A stretch of 64,000 bases of DNA from an uncultured Erythrobacter sp. (GCA_947494705.1 CANLVN010000003.1:434001-498000); one strand, 5' to 3'; shown: positions 17,013 through 26,470, numbered from the stretch's first letter. Translations and numbers: made by a program. Notes: a model not told the origin generated them from the letters alone.

Positions 17013-19076
17013 ATGGCGAAAACGACCGATCACCCCTTTTACGACATGCACGAGCACGGTCTCGTACGCGTCGCGACCGCAACGCCTCGCTGCCGCACCG
17101 CCGATGTCGCCTATAACACCGAAGGCGTGTTGTCGGAGGCGCGTAAGGCGCATGAGAGCAATGTCGACCTCGTCGTCTATCCCGAATTGTGCGTAACGTC
17201 CTACGCCGTGGACGACCTGCACCTGCAGAACGCGCTGCTCGATGCGAGTGAGGCGGCAATCGCCACCATCGCGGAGGAAAGCCGCGATTTGTCCCCGGTG
17301 CTTGTGGTGGGTGCGGCGCTTCGCCGGAATGCAAAGATCTACAACTGCGCGATCGTTATCGCGCGCGGCGAAGTCCTTGGCGTGATTCCCAAGAGCTACC
17401 TGCCCAATTACCGCGAATTCTACGAGAAGCGGTACTTCGCGCATGGCCGCGGATGTCAGGATCTGTGGATCGGCTTGAACGGGGAGGAAGTCCCGTTCGG
17501 CACGGACCTCGTCTTTGCCGCCGCAAACCTGCCCGGCTTCACCTTCGGCGTCGAGATCTGCGAGGATTACTGGGCACCCAATCCGCCGGGCACGATGGCG
17601 GCGCTCGCTGGCGCGCTTATCCTGTGCAACCTGTCAGCCTCACCCATCACCATCGGACGCGCGGACGACCGGCACCTGCACTGCCGCTCGATGAGTTCGC
17701 GCGCGATCTGCGCCTATGTCTATTCGGCGAGCGGCCACGGGGAGAGCACCACCGACCTCGCATGGGACGGGCAGGGCGTGATCTACGAACTGGGCACCCT
17801 GCTGGCCGAAAGCGTGCGCTTCGATCTCGGCGCGGAATTGTGCGTGACCGACCTCGATACCGACCGCATCGCGGGCGAACGGATGCGCAACCAGACCTTT
17901 GCCGACGCTGCAGAGGCGCATGGACGGCCCGAGGACACCTACCGCCGCATCGTGTTCGAGCACGATTACGCCGTGGGCGATATCGGGCTGGAGCGCCCGG
18001 TGCGCCGCTTCCCCTTCGTGCCGAGCAACGCCAAGACGCTCGACGAGGATTGTTACGAGGCTTTCAACATCCAGGTCGACGCGCTGATGCGGCGTATCCA
18101 GGCGACCAACGCAAAGAGCCTTGTGATCGGCATTTCGGGCGGGCTCGACAGCACCCATGCGCTGATCGTCGCGAGCAAGGCCTGCGACCGTCTCGACCTG
18201 CCGCGCACCACCATTCGCGGCTACACCATGCCCGGTTTCGGCACTTCGGATGATACGAAGGGAAATGCGTGGAAGTTGATGGAAGCCTTCGGCATCACCG
18301 CCGAGGAGATCGACATAAAGCCCGCCGCGAACCGGATGCTTGAAGATATGGGCCACCCGTTCAGCGAAGGTAAGCCGGTCTACGACGTGACGTTCGAGAA
18401 CGTGCAGGCGGGCCTGCGCACCGATTATCTTTTCCGTCTCGCAGGCCAGCACGACGGCTTCGTGATCGGCACGGGCGACCTTTCCGAACTGGCTCTGGGC
18501 TGGTGCACCTATGGCGTGGGCGACCAGATGAGCCATTACGGCGTAAATTCGGGCGTGCCCAAGACGCTGATCCGCTACCTGATCCGCTGGACGGTGGAGA
18601 CCGAGCAGTTCCTGCCGCAGGCCAGCGAGGTTCTGATGAGCGTGTACGACACGGTCATCTCGCCCGAACTGGTGCCTGCAGGGGAGGACGGAGCGATCCA
18701 GGACACCGAGGCGAAGATCGGACCTTACGAGCTCAACGACTTCTTCCTGCACCACTGCATCCGGTACGGACAGCGTCCCGGCAAGATCGCTTTCCTCGCC
18801 TGGCACGCATGGAAGGACGCCAGCGCAGGCCAATGGCCCGCCGGATTTCCCGAGCATCGCAAGAACGAATACGATCTGGCGGAAATTGCCCAATGGCTGG
18901 AGAAGTTCCTCAAGCGCTTCTTCGGTTTCTCGCAATTCAAACGCAGCGCGCTTCCCAACGGCCCCAAGGTTTCCTCGCACGGCGCGCTGTCACCGCGCGG
19001 CGACTGGCGTGCGCCAAGCGATGCGGTCGCCGATGTCTGGGTTGCGGAATTGCAAGCGAGCTTGCCTAATCCCTGA
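17013..19076 (+). CDS. nadE: Glutamine-dependent NAD+ synthetase
   Basis: 687-residue two-domain enzyme that amidates deamido-NAD with glutamine nitrogen. The N-terminal nitrilase/glutaminase domain has the Glu-Lys-Cys triad in VVYPELCVTSY, VIPKSYLPNYREF and FGVEICEDYW. The C-terminal synthetase domain has the PP-loop VIGISGGLDSTHALIV at about residues 370-385, GTGDLSELALGW and the late KIAFLAWHAWKD. The long format is that of the mycobacterial/alphaproteobacterial NadE. ATG 17013 is the only start that keeps the conserved N-terminus. It is monocistronic or coupled to the MFS gene 49 bp downstream. Confidence 0.95.
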   Translation: MAKTTDHPFYDMHEHGLVRVATATPRCRTADVAYNTEGVLSEARKAHESNVDLVVYPELCVTSYAVDDLHLQNALLDASEAAIATIAEESRDLSPVLVVGAALRRNAKIYNCAIVIARGEVLGVIPKSYLPNYREFYEKRYFAHGRGCQDLWIGLNGEEVPFGTDLVFAAANLPGFTFGVEICEDYWAPNPPGTMAALAGALILCNLSASPITIGRADDRHLHCRSMSSRAICAYVYSASGHGESTTDLAWDGQGVIYELGTLLAESVRFDLGAELCVTDLDTDRIAGERMRNQTFADAAEAHGRPEDTYRRIVFEHDYAVGDIGLERPVRRFPFVPSNAKTLDEDCYEAFNIQVDALMRRIQATNAKSLVIGISGGLDSTHALIVASKACDRLDLPRTTIRGYTMPGFGTSDDTKGNAWKLMEAFGITAEEIDIKPAANRMLEDMGHPFSEGKPVYDVTFENVQAGLRTDYLFRLAGQHDGFVIGTGDLSELALGWCTYGVGDQMSHYGVNSGVPKTLIRYLIRWTVETEQFLPQASEVLMSVYDTVISPELVPAGEDGAIQDTEAKIGPYELNDFFLHHCIRYGQRPGKIAFLAWHAWKDASAGQWPAGFPEHRKNEYDLAEIAQWLEKFLKRFFGFSQFKRSALPNGPKVSSHGALSPRGDWRAPSDAVADVWVAELQASLPNP

Positions 19077-19125
19077 ATTGGCGTAGCCTCTCATACAGGG
19101 TCGCAATTCCCGGGGGGGAAGAGCG

Positions 19126-20457
19126 ATGGCGCACGCAGCACATACCGACGGACTTATCCTCGAGCGGTCGCGACCGCTCAGGCTTTTTACGCTTTTCATC
19201 CTGTATGTCGGGCAGGGCATGCCGATCGGGCTGTTCTGGTTTGCGATCCCTGCATGGATGGCGGTGAACGGCGCATCCGCTGCCGATGTCGGGTCTGTCG
19301 CAGCGCTTACGGCGCTGCCATGGTCGCTGAAGCTGGTGAACGGCTTCCTGATGGATCGGTACACCTTCCTCGCGATGGGACGCCGGCGGGTCTGGATACT
19401 GGGCGCGCAGATCGCGATGATTGCGCTGCTGGTCATGGCAGCGATCATCAACCCCGAGGTTTCCGATGTCGCTTTCCTCGGCGGGATCGGCTTTGCGGTG
19501 AACATGGCCACGACCTTCCAGGACGTCGGCGTGGATGGTCTGGCGGTCGACATCATGACCGAAGACGAGCGCGCACGCGGAAGCGGCATGATGTTCGGCG
19601 GGCAATCGATCGGCATCGCCACCGCGACCGCCATTACCGGCTTCGTGATCGAGGATTTCGGCGCGCCCGCCGCCTTCCTGTGCGTTGCGGCGATCATTGG
19701 CGTCTTGTGCCTCTACATCCTCGCCTTTCGCGAACGCGAAGGCGAGCGGCGCGCGCCGTGGAGCAAGGGCGTGGCGCATGAGCGCAATCTGGCAATCCAG
19801 CTGGATGCGTGGTGGCCGCTGCTCAAGTCGACCTTCGGATCGCTCACGAAGCTGGTCAGCCTCCTGTGGTTCCCGGTGCTGTTCGGTCGGGGGATCCTGT
19901 ACGGGGGCTTCACCGGTGCGACCCCTCTGATCGGGGCGAATTACGTGGGCTGGGACACATCGGAAATCTCGACATTGACAGCAACCGCGGGTCTTCTCGC
20001 CGGGGTTCTGTGCATCACGCTTGGCGGCTGGCTCGGTGATCGTTTCGGAGCCAAGCGGATCGGGATCATGTGGCTGGTGCTGGGCCTGGCGATGTGCGCC
20101 GTGATGTATCTGGGCGTAGGCTACTGGAGCTCCTCGCCGCTCTTCATCGCCTTCGTCTATTTCTGGATACCACTCGACATGTTGCTGACGGTGGCCCTGT
20201 TGCCGATCTCCATGCGGCTGTGCGATGCCAAGGTCGCCGCCACGCAATTCACGATCTACATGGCGATTTCCAATTTCGGTATTTCCTTCGGCGCCTTCTT
20301 ACTGGGGCAGACCGGGGCGACGGGTGGTCTTCCGTCCATCTTCCTGATGGTCGGGGCTGGCTTGGCGATTGCCTTGGCGCTGCTGCTTGTGGTCCGGTTC
20401 CCGCGCCGACCCGAATACTATGCCAAGCAGACCGAAGCGGCGATGGCTTTCAACTGA
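19126..20457 (+). CDS. MFS transporter, AmpG-like
   Basis: 443 residues, about 12 transmembrane helices. The N-terminal half has LPWSLKLVNGFLMDRY and the helix-4 segment TTFQDVGVDGLAVDIMTEDERARGSG, which resembles the TQDIAxDA...ER..GN pattern of the AmpG/acetyl-CoA transporter group within the MFS. AmpG imports anhydromuropeptides, but no peptidoglycan-recycling gene is next to it, so the substrate is unassigned. ATG 19126 follows GGGGGGAAGAG. A strong bidirectional hairpin follows at 20462-20500. Confidence 0.8.
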   Translation: MAHAAHTDGLILERSRPLRLFTLFILYVGQGMPIGLFWFAIPAWMAVNGASAADVGSVAALTALPWSLKLVNGFLMDRYTFLAMGRRRVWILGAQIAMIALLVMAAIINPEVSDVAFLGGIGFAVNMATTFQDVGVDGLAVDIMTEDERARGSGMMFGGQSIGIATATAITGFVIEDFGAPAAFLCVAAIIGVLCLYILAFREREGERRAPWSKGVAHERNLAIQLDAWWPLLKSTFGSLTKLVSLLWFPVLFGRGILYGGFTGATPLIGANYVGWDTSEISTLTATAGLLAGVLCITLGGWLGDRFGAKRIGIMWLVLGLAMCAVMYLGVGYWSSSPLFIAFVYFWIPLDMLLTVALLPISMRLCDAKVAATQFTIYMAISNFGISFGAFLLGQTGATGGLPSIFLMVGAGLAIALALLLVVRFPRRPEYYAKQTEAAMAFN

Positions 20458-20461
20458 ATGC

Positions 20462-20500
20462 GAGAAGGCCGGGGCGTCATGTCGATGCCCCGGCCTTCTC
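20462..20500. terminator. Bidirectional terminator hairpin between the MFS gene and azoR
   Basis: GAGAAGGCCGGGGC (20462-20475) pairs perfectly over 14 bp with GCCCCGGCCTTCTC (20487-20500), loop 11 nt. It sits between two convergent genes, 4 bp after the MFS stop and 14 bp beyond the azoR stop, and can serve both. Confidence 0.8.
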
Positions 20501-20514
20501 TCGATCAATCAGGC

Positions 20515-21108
20515 TCAGCCTGCAATTTCAGCCACACGCGCCTTGGCTGCCGCGATCTTCTCGTCCGCGTCGACGCCCTGGATTCCGTCGGCAGCAATCG
20601 TCTCGACCACTTCCAAGCCGAGGAAGCCGAGGAAGAACTCCAGCCAGCGCGACATGAAATCGAAGTCGGCCCCGCGCGGCGTGCCGCCGCTCGCCATCGT
20701 GATATAGGCCTTCTTGCCGGTCAGCAGGCCCTCGGGGCCGTTCTCTGTATACCTGAAGGTCGTGCCCACGCGCGCGACGAGGTCGGCCCACGCCTTTACA
20801 GTCGCGGGCATCGCGAAATTGTAGACCGGTGAACTGACGACGATGGTGTCGGCTGCCTGCAATTCCTCGATCAGCGTGTCGGCGAAGGCGGCCAATTCAG
20901 CTTGTTCTGGGTTGCGCTCGTCCGGAGCGGTCAGGTTCGCGGCGAACCTTTCGTCGCTCACATAGGGGACATCGTTCGCCGAGAGGTCGCGGCGGGTGAC
21001 GCTTGCGCCCGACTTTGCGGCGAGGCCTTCGACAAGTGTCTTGCCGAGCCGGTTCGAAATGCTTTCCTCGCCGCGAATGCTGGCGGTGACGTGGAGGATG
21101 TGGCTCAT
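20515..21108 (-). CDS. azoR: FMN-dependent NADH:quinone/azo oxidoreductase AzoR
   Basis: 197-residue flavodoxin-fold enzyme. Signature segments: ILHVTASIRGEESISNRLG, the FMN phosphate loop (SIRGEES), VVSSPVYNFAMPATVKAWADLVARVGTTFRYTENGPEGL and MASGGTPRGADFDF. AzoR-type enzymes reduce quinones and azo dyes with NADH and protect against electrophiles. ATG 21108 is chosen because the family starts at this methionine; an upstream in-frame start (21129) adds only MRQRKPI. Downstream of the pirin gene (80 bp) on the same strand and under likely control of the divergent LysR gene. Confidence 0.93.
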   Translation of the reverse strand: MSHILHVTASIRGEESISNRLGKTLVEGLAAKSGASVTRRDLSANDVPYVSDERFAANLTAPDERNPEQAELAAFADTLIEELQAADTIVVSSPVYNFAMPATVKAWADLVARVGTTFRYTENGPEGLLTGKKAYITMASGGTPRGADFDFMSRWLEFFLGFLGLEVVETIAADGIQGVDADEKIAAAKARVAEIAG

Positions 21109-21188
21109 GATGGGTTTCCTTTGGCGCAAGAAGAGGGGGTGGGGCCGACCGGAGGGAGGGGGGATCGGTCGGCCCCGGGGGGACTGGG

Positions 21189-21890
21189 TCAGGCAGCGTC
21201 GACGAGCACGACTTCGCTGTCTTCGAGGGCGGTAATCGTCACCTCGGCGAGCTTGGTGATGGCGACGCCGTCGCGGGCGTTGGCTTCCACGTCGTCGATC
21301 CGCACCTTGCCGGTGGCGGGGACGAGGTAGAGGTGCCGGTCTGCGCTCGATGGCGTGTAGGTCACGCTTTCGCCTGCGCGGATCGTCGCACCCAGCACGC
21401 GGGCATCGGTGCGGATGGGCAGGGCATCGTCGTCATTCGCTGCACCGCTGGCGAGCGGGACAAAGGCGCCGGCGCGCTCACCCCTGGGGAACTGCTTCGC
21501 GCCCCAGCTTGGCTCGCCGCCGCGCTTGTCGGGAATTATCCAGATCTGGAACAGCGTGGTCGCCTCGTCTTCGAGGTTGTATTCCGAATGCTGCACGCCT
21601 GTGCCCGCGCTCATCACCTGCACATCGCCCGCTTCGGTGCGGCCCTCATTGCCCATCGAATCGCGGTGGGTGATTGCCCCTGTGCGGACATAGGTGATGA
21701 TTTCCATGTCCTGGTGCGGGTGGGTCGGGAAGCCGGTGCCCGGCTGGATCCTGTCGTCGTTCCAGACGCGAAGGCTGCCCCAGTGAACCCGCGAAGGATC
21801 ATGGTAGTTGGCAAAGGAAAAGTGGTGATGCGCATCGAGCCAGCCGTGGTTGGCGGCGCCGAGGCTGTCGAAGGGACGCAGTTCGATCAT
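21189..21890 (-). CDS. Pirin-family bicupin protein
   Basis: 233 residues. The first cupin carries the metal-binding HPHQDMEIITYV motif near residues 58-69 and H-x-E-x in GVQHSEYN; the N-terminus HHHFSFANYHDP is a pirin hallmark. Bacterial pirins include quercetin 2,3-dioxygenases and redox sensors; the substrate here is not predictable. It is the first gene transcribed away from the LysR regulator and is followed by azoR, so pirin-azoR forms a likely electrophile/quinone-responsive unit. ATG 21890 gives the family-typical N-terminus (MIELRPFDSLG). Confidence 0.9.
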   Translation of the reverse strand: MIELRPFDSLGAANHGWLDAHHHFSFANYHDPSRVHWGSLRVWNDDRIQPGTGFPTHPHQDMEIITYVRTGAITHRDSMGNEGRTEAGDVQVMSAGTGVQHSEYNLEDEATTLFQIWIIPDKRGGEPSWGAKQFPRGERAGAFVPLASGAANDDDALPIRTDARVLGATIRAGESVTYTPSSADRHLYLVPATGKVRIDDVEANARDGVAITKLAEVTITALEDSEVVLVDAA

Positions 21891-21922
21891 GGCGTATCTC
21901 CTGTTCGTATTCGAGCGGATCG

Positions 21923-22014
21923 CTCTCTTGAAACGAGAGATAGGCGGGTTTGTTCGATTGGATAAGTGCGATAAAACTTGCAAAGATGTTCGGATTATTC
22001 GAACAAAATCGAAT
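21923..22014. promoter_or_regulatory. LysR-type operator candidates between pirin and LysR genes
   Basis: The 122-bp divergent gap contains two dyads: CTCTC-N7-GAGAG (21923-21939) and ATTCGA-N6-TCGAAT (21997-22014), the latter overlapping the LysR start codon. Paired dyads between a LysR gene and its divergent target are the usual arrangement for autoregulated LysR control. Neither is a perfect symmetric T-N11-A box, so assignment is tentative. Confidence 0.45.
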
Positions 22015-22906
22015 GAAGCTCGGCGACCCCAGTCTCGACCAGTTGCGCATCTTCCTCGAAGTGGTCGAGGCGGGCAGCTTTGGCGGGGCGGCGCGGCGCA
22101 TGAACCGCGCTGTCTCCGCGATCTCCTATGGCATCGCTCAGCTTGAGGCTCAGCTGGCCGTCACCCTGTTCGAACGCGAAGGATCGCGCAAACCGGTCCT
22201 GACCGAAGCGGGCGAAGGACTGCTAGCCGAAGCGCGCAATGTTGCCGACGCGGTCGATGCGCTGCTCGCCAAGACCCGTTCGCTCCATGCCGGGCTGGAA
22301 AGCCATCTCGGCCTCGTGGTCGATGTGATGCTTCCCGGCGAAGTGACCGCGCGGGTCCTTGCCGATTTTCGCGAGCTTTTTCCCACCGTGGCGCTGCGCC
22401 TGCGGGTCGAAGGGTTGGGCGCGGTCGTCACCTGCCTGATCGACGAACAGGCGCAACTGGCGATTGGCGGCCCGATCATCGGCGAAGATCCACTGCTGGA
22501 GCGGCAGGCGGTCGGCAGCGTTGACCTGATCCCGGTCGCCGCGCCCGCGCACCCGCTGTCGCAGAGCGGCATCGCTCCGGGCGAGAGCCGCAAGCATCTC
22601 CAGCTGGTCCTGTCGGATCGCTCGAACCGCACGGAGGGCCGCGAATTTTCGGTGCTCAGCCCGCTGACATGGCGGCTGGGCGATCTCGGGGCGAAGCATT
22701 CGCTGCTGCGCGAAGGGCTGGGCTGGGGAAATATGCCGCGCGCAATGGTCGCGGCCGATCTGGAGGCCGGTCGGCTGGTCGAACTCGATTTGCCCGAAAA
22801 GCCCGGCGCAAATTACAAGCTCCAGGCCCTGTGGCGGCGCGATTCACGATTGGGACCGGCGACGAGCTGGCTTATCGATGCGTTTCGGGATGCGTTGAAC
22901 GGTTAG
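22013..22906 (+). CDS. LysR-family transcriptional regulator (pirin/azoR divergent)
   Basis: 297 residues from ATG 22013. The winged HTH is at residues about 4-62 (LDQLRIFLEVVEAGSFGGAARRMNRAVSAISYGIAQLEAQLAVTLFER, read across the segment), followed by the periplasmic-binding-protein-like effector domain. The divergent neighbours are pirin and azoR, and homologous LysR-pirin-azoR arrangements suggest a regulator responsive to quinones or electrophiles. The inducer is not known. The gene end overlaps the next, convergent gene by 4 bp. An alternative start at 21950 adds a Lys/Phe-rich stretch across the intergenic dyads and was rejected. Confidence 0.9.
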   Translation: MKLGDPSLDQLRIFLEVVEAGSFGGAARRMNRAVSAISYGIAQLEAQLAVTLFEREGSRKPVLTEAGEGLLAEARNVADAVDALLAKTRSLHAGLESHLGLVVDVMLPGEVTARVLADFRELFPTVALRLRVEGLGAVVTCLIDEQAQLAIGGPIIGEDPLLERQAVGSVDLIPVAAPAHPLSQSGIAPGESRKHLQLVLSDRSNRTEGREFSVLSPLTWRLGDLGAKHSLLREGLGWGNMPRAMVAADLEAGRLVELDLPEKPGANYKLQALWRRDSRLGPATSWLIDAFRDALNG

Positions 22907-23298
22907 GCAGCAGCGTTTTCGCGCGGCTCGCGCAGCCATGCGAGTGCGTCGGCACGATTGTCGAAGAACTCCACATCGATGCCGCTGGCAACGCGCCGGT
23001 ACTGCATCTTGAACAGTGCAGAGGCGTTGACGATTGCGCTGCGCTTGAACCCCACTTTCGCGGCGGCTTGCAGGTGGTCGGCGATTTTCGCCGCCGTGGC
23101 CCGGTCCTGGGGCAGCGCGCGGCTGAAGTCGCCCAGCGCGTAGATCGGTTTACCCGCCTTGAGCAGCGGAACCGTAGTGCGCCCCAATACCTCGAACATC
23201 TCGTCGATAGTGTCGACGCTCCACAGTCCGCCACACTCGTAATGCAGCTCGCAGCGATCCTCGATCAGTCGAGCGTTGATGATTCGATCCGTCTCCAT
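22903..23298 (-). CDS. SpoIIAA/STAS-like small protein of unknown function
   Basis: 131 residues. The pattern of an N-terminal strand, ALGDFSRAL, and the closing FFDNRADALAWLREP is that of SpoIIAA-like (STAS-fold) stand-alone proteins common in alphaproteobacteria; the F-F-x-x-x-x-x-A-x-x-W-L ending is the most diagnostic part. No catalytic role is known. It overlaps the 3' end of the LysR gene tail-to-tail by 4 bp and is 37 bp beyond the GST stop, so it may be read through from the trhO-GST transcript. Confidence 0.7.
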   Translation of the reverse strand: METDRIINARLIEDRCELHYECGGLWSVDTIDEMFEVLGRTTVPLLKAGKPIYALGDFSRALPQDRATAAKIADHLQAAAKVGFKRSAIVNASALFKMQYRRVASGIDVEFFDNRADALAWLREPRENAAA

Positions 23299-23334
23299 GC
23301 GGGGACGAATACGGTGCTGCTGGTAAATTTGAGG

Positions 23335-23997
23335 TTACGTAGGGTCACCCGGGCCGAAAAAGATCGGTTCGTCGCCCGATTTCCATGGGTCGAACTTTGG
23401 CATGATGGCCTTGAAAAGGTCGCTCGACAGGTGGGTTTCGAGCCATTCCTGCAGGTGCGGCAGCCCCTGCGCGTCGAACCAATCGCGGTCGGTGTTGGCG
23501 AACTGCCGGATGAAGGGAAAGATCGCGATGTCAGCGAGCGTGCGGTTCGATCCGCACAGATAGGTGCTGCTGCCCAGACGCTCATCGAGGTCGGTCAGGA
23601 AAGCAAGGCCGTGCGTGCGGTGGTCGAGCCGGAACGTCTCTTCGTCTCCGCCTGCCTCGTCGGGATAGCGCGTGGGATACTTGTATCGGTCGAGCGCGCG
23701 TTTGAACGGCCCGTCATTGCGCGCGATCAACTCGTTGTCATCGCCAGCGAGCCAGCCTTCGGGATCGTTGCGACCCAGCGCCCAGCGCATCACGGCAAGG
23801 CTCTCGTCGACCACGCGATCGGGCGTCACGAGCACCGGAACGGTCGCCTTGGCGCTGGCCTCGACCAGTTCGGGCGGCTTGTCCGACAGCTTGACCTCGC
23901 GCAGTTCCACCGTCTCGCCCGCGACCCACAAGGCCATGCGCCCGCGCATCGCGTAGGGGCAGCGGCGGAAGGAATAGAGGATCGGGGCCTGGGTCAT
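23335..23997 (-). CDS. Glutathione S-transferase family protein
   Basis: 220 residues. The N-terminal thioredoxin-like domain starts [18 protein letters not shown] with a CPYA motif (a C-x-x-A glutaredoxin-like pocket, Cys at about 13), then [11 protein letters not shown] with the cis-Pro, and [11 protein letters not shown]. The C-terminal helical domain has [15 protein letters not shown], the N-capping box. The Cys-type active site points to thiol transferase or dehalogenase/lyase activity. Its ATG overlaps the trhO stop by 4 bp (ATGA), so it is translated with trhO. Confidence 0.9.
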   Translation of the reverse strand: MTQAPILYSFRRCPYAMRGRMALWVAGETVELREVKLSDKPPELVEASAKATVPVLVTPDRVVDESLAVMRWALGRNDPEGWLAGDDNELIARNDGPFKRALDRYKYPTRYPDEAGGDEETFRLDHRTHGLAFLTDLDERLGSSTYLCGSNRTLADIAIFPFIRQFANTDRDWFDAQGLPHLQEWLETHLSSDLFKAIMPKFDPWKSGDEPIFFGPGDPT

Positions 23998-24929
23998 TTC
24001 TCCTCTGGAAACGTCGCGCCCACATGGGTTGTTCCGCGTTGCTGCGCGATTGCTTCCTGTCGCTGGCGTTCGCGATAGCGGGCGCGCTGTTCCTCGGTGC
24101 GCTCGTCGAAGCAGGCGGGGCAGGAAACGCCTTCCTCGAAAGCAGGGCTGGCGCGGTCGGTGAGGCTGACCGGACGACGACAGGCGCGGCACAGGCCATA
24201 GTCACCGGTTTCGAGGCCGTGGCGGACGGTCACGCGTTCATCGAAGACGAAGCAATCGCCCTGCCATTTGCTCTCTTCCTTCGGCACTTCCTCCAGATAT
24301 TTGAGGATGCCGCCCTTGAGGTGGAACACGTCCTCGATCCCTTCGGAGCGCAGGAAGCTGGTCGATTTCTCGCAGCGTATGCCCCCGGTGCAGAACATCG
24401 CGACCTTCTTCTTGCCTTCGAGCAGGTCCTCGCGGTGTTCGCGAAACCACTTGGGAAAGTCGCGGAAGGATTGGGTGGCCGGATCGACAGCGCCTTCGAA
24501 CGTGCCAACCGCGACCTCGTAATCGTTGCGCGTGTCGATGACGATTGTGTCGGGATCGGAGATGAGCGCGTTCCAGTCCTGCGGATCGACGTAGCGCCCG
24601 ACGCTGGCCGTCGGGTCGATGTCGGGTTCGCCCATGGTGACGATCTCGCGCTTCAATCGCACCTTCATACGGTGAAACGGCATCTCGGGCGCGTGCGAGA
24701 ACTTGACCTCGGTATCGGCGCATCCGGGCAGCGCGCGGATATGGTCGAGGACGGCGGCGATGGCGTTGTCGGTGCCCGCGATGGTGCCGTTGATGCCTTC
24801 GTTCGCGAGCAGGAGTGTGCCCTTGACCCCGACCTCTTCGCACGCGGATAGCAACGGCTCACGCAGGGTTGCGGGGTCGGGGAAGGGCGTGAAGCGGTAG
24901 AGCGCGGCGACTTGAATTGCGGCGGTCAT
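23994..24929 (-). CDS. trhO: tRNA uridine-34 hydroxylase TrhO (YceA/YbfQ rhodanese family)
   Basis: 311 residues from ATG 24929 (GTG 24950 is also possible). TrhO uses O2 to convert U34 to 5-hydroxyuridine in tRNAs. Domains: N-terminal ferredoxin-like part with [13 protein letters not shown], central rhodanese domain with [15 protein letters not shown] and the active-site cysteine loop [16 protein letters not shown], and a C-terminal zinc-ribbon-like segment with CRACRRP and [16 protein letters not shown]. All are standard. Heads an operon with the overlapping GST gene. Confidence 0.93.
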   Translation of the reverse strand: MTAAIQVAALYRFTPFPDPATLREPLLSACEEVGVKGTLLLANEGINGTIAGTDNAIAAVLDHIRALPGCADTEVKFSHAPEMPFHRMKVRLKREIVTMGEPDIDPTASVGRYVDPQDWNALISDPDTIVIDTRNDYEVAVGTFEGAVDPATQSFRDFPKWFREHREDLLEGKKKVAMFCTGGIRCEKSTSFLRSEGIEDVFHLKGGILKYLEEVPKEESKWQGDCFVFDERVTVRHGLETGDYGLCRACRRPVSLTDRASPAFEEGVSCPACFDERTEEQRARYRERQRQEAIAQQRGTTHVGATFPEEK

Positions 24930-24936
24930 TTCCGGC

Positions 24937-25290
24937 TCAGATTGTTCCACAGGCCGGTCTAGCGATGTCTAGTCGCTCTCCACGACGTTCCAATCGGATT
25001 GCGGACCCGACTATACAGCCGCTGAGATCTTTTCGGGCCACGAGGATACGGTGAGTTAAGCCGTCTTCAGTCTTAACCCACACTGCGGAACCCCTCATCC
25101 CGTCCCCATTGAATCGAAGAATCTGGGCCTTCTCCCATTCGGGGGAGATTTGATCGGCTTTCCATGAGTCCCACGCCCACCATCCAACAATGGCTGCGAT
25201 GATCGTCATGGCAGCATAGAACGGAATCAACTGTCGGAATGGAGACCGGAATGCAGGGGAAAACGGATCTCTCAAACCCGCACCACCCAT
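24937..25290 (-). CDS. Small single-pass membrane protein, unknown function
   Basis: 117 residues with one transmembrane segment ([23 protein letters not shown], about 20-42) and a C-terminal extracytoplasmic part of about 70 residues including [22 protein letters not shown] and a basic end. I do not recognise the family. ATG 25290 lies inside the last 19 bp of ilvE, and the stop falls 7 bp before the trhO start codon, so it fits an ilvE-membrane protein-trhO run. Base composition is somewhat lower in GC than its neighbours. It could be a lineage-specific gene. Confidence 0.6.
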   Translation of the reverse strand: MGGAGLRDPFSPAFRSPFRQLIPFYAAMTIIAAIVGWWAWDSWKADQISPEWEKAQILRFNGDGMRGSAVWVKTEDGLTHRILVARKDLSGCIVGSAIRLERRGERLDIARPACGTI

Positions 25291-26351
25291 CCATGCCGAT
25301 CCTCAACCGCGCCGTTTTGCACGCCGGTCAGCTTCTCGCGCATTTTCTGCGCCATCTGGTCGATGCCGCCGGTGCCGATGGTGAACTCGCCGGCGGGAGA
25401 GGCGACGGTGCCGACGGGGGTGACGACCGCGGCGGTGCCGCAGGCCAGTGTCTCGAGCAATTCGCCGCTTTCGGCTTCCTCGCGCCATTGGGCGATGGAG
25501 TACGGCTCCTCGCGCACTTCCAGCCCTTCCTCGGTCAGCATCGCGATCAGGCTGTCGCGGGTGATGCCGGGGAGGATCGTGCCGGTCAGCGGCGGGGTGA
25601 TGACGCTGCCGTCCTTGCGCACGAAGAACAGGTTCATGCCGCCCAGCTCCTCGATCCACTTCTTCTCGACCGCGTCGAGGAACACGACCTGGTCACAGCC
25701 ATGCTCGATAGCCTCGGCCTGAGGCACCAGCGAAGCGGCGTAATTGCCGCCGGTCTTGGCCGCGCCGGTGCCGCCGGGGGCTGCGCGCACGTAATCCTGC
25801 GAGACCCAGATCTTCACCGGGTTCACGCCGCCTTTGAAGTAGTTGCCGCTGGATACGAGGATCACGACGAACTTGTACTGTTTCGCCGGACGCACGCCGA
25901 GGAAGGCTTCGGATGCGAACATGAAGGGGCGGATATAGAGCGAGCCGCCCTCGACCGGGGGCATCCAGTCGGCGTCGGTTTTCACCGCCAGCTTGACCGC
26001 GTCGAGGAACAGGTCCTCGGGTATCTCGGGCATCGCCATGCGCCTGGCGCTTTCGTTGAAGCGGCGGGCATTGGCTTCGGGCCGGAACAGCGCGAGCGAT
26101 CCGTCGGGATGCTTGTAGGCCTTCATCCCCTCGAAGATTTCCTGCGCATAGTGCAGCACGCTCGCCGCCGGATCGAGTGCGATGGGTTCGCGCGGGCCGA
26201 TGCGCGCATTGTGCCAGCCGCCTTTGTCCTCGTCATAATCGATCGTGACCATGTGGTCGGTGAAGACCTTCCCAAAACCGGGATCGGCGATGGCGGCCTC
26301 GCGCTCGTCGGCAGGCGTGGGCGAAGGGTGGGGGATCGTCTCGAAATTCAT
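25272..26351 (-). CDS. ilvE: Branched-chain amino acid aminotransferase
   Basis: 359-residue fold-type IV PLP enzyme that interconverts Val, Leu and Ile with their 2-oxo acids. Motifs: VLHYAQEIFEGMKAYKHPDG, LYIRPFMFASEAFLGV, the PLP lysine in GTGAAKTGGNYAASL and the C-terminal GTAAVVTPVG. The length is that of the eukaryote/actinobacterial-like long BCAT group. ATG 26351 is chosen; the frame is open to 26486 through the structured leader, but that part is basic and unconserved. The upstream 230 bp contain a short ORF and four hairpins (see separate entries). Confidence 0.93.
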   Translation of the reverse strand: MNFETIPHPSPTPADEREAAIADPGFGKVFTDHMVTIDYDEDKGGWHNARIGPREPIALDPAASVLHYAQEIFEGMKAYKHPDGSLALFRPEANARRFNESARRMAMPEIPEDLFLDAVKLAVKTDADWMPPVEGGSLYIRPFMFASEAFLGVRPAKQYKFVVILVSSGNYFKGGVNPVKIWVSQDYVRAAPGGTGAAKTGGNYAASLVPQAEAIEHGCDQVVFLDAVEKKWIEELGGMNLFFVRKDGSVITPPLTGTILPGITRDSLIAMLTEEGLEVREEPYSIAQWREEAESGELLETLACGTAAVVTPVGTVASPAGEFTIGTGGIDQMAQKMREKLTGVQNGAVEDRHGWVVRV

Positions 26352-26448
26352 GCGAGAGCGGATAATGTGGGCGCGAACCAAGAGCAAGGATATTGGAAGT
26401 GCACCGGAGAACGGCTGCGCACGTAGCCGCAAGGCCGTCTGGCGAGGA

Positions 26449-26470
26449 CGAAGGCGCGGAGGCGCCTTCG
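26449..26470 (-). promoter_or_regulatory. Perfect 9-bp hairpin in ilvE leader
   Basis: CGAAGGCGC (26449-26457) and GCGCCTTCG (26462-26470) form a perfect stem. On the minus-strand transcript the loop is CUCC, complementary to a Shine-Dalgarno core. It lies 98 bp upstream of the ilvE start. Confidence 0.45.
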
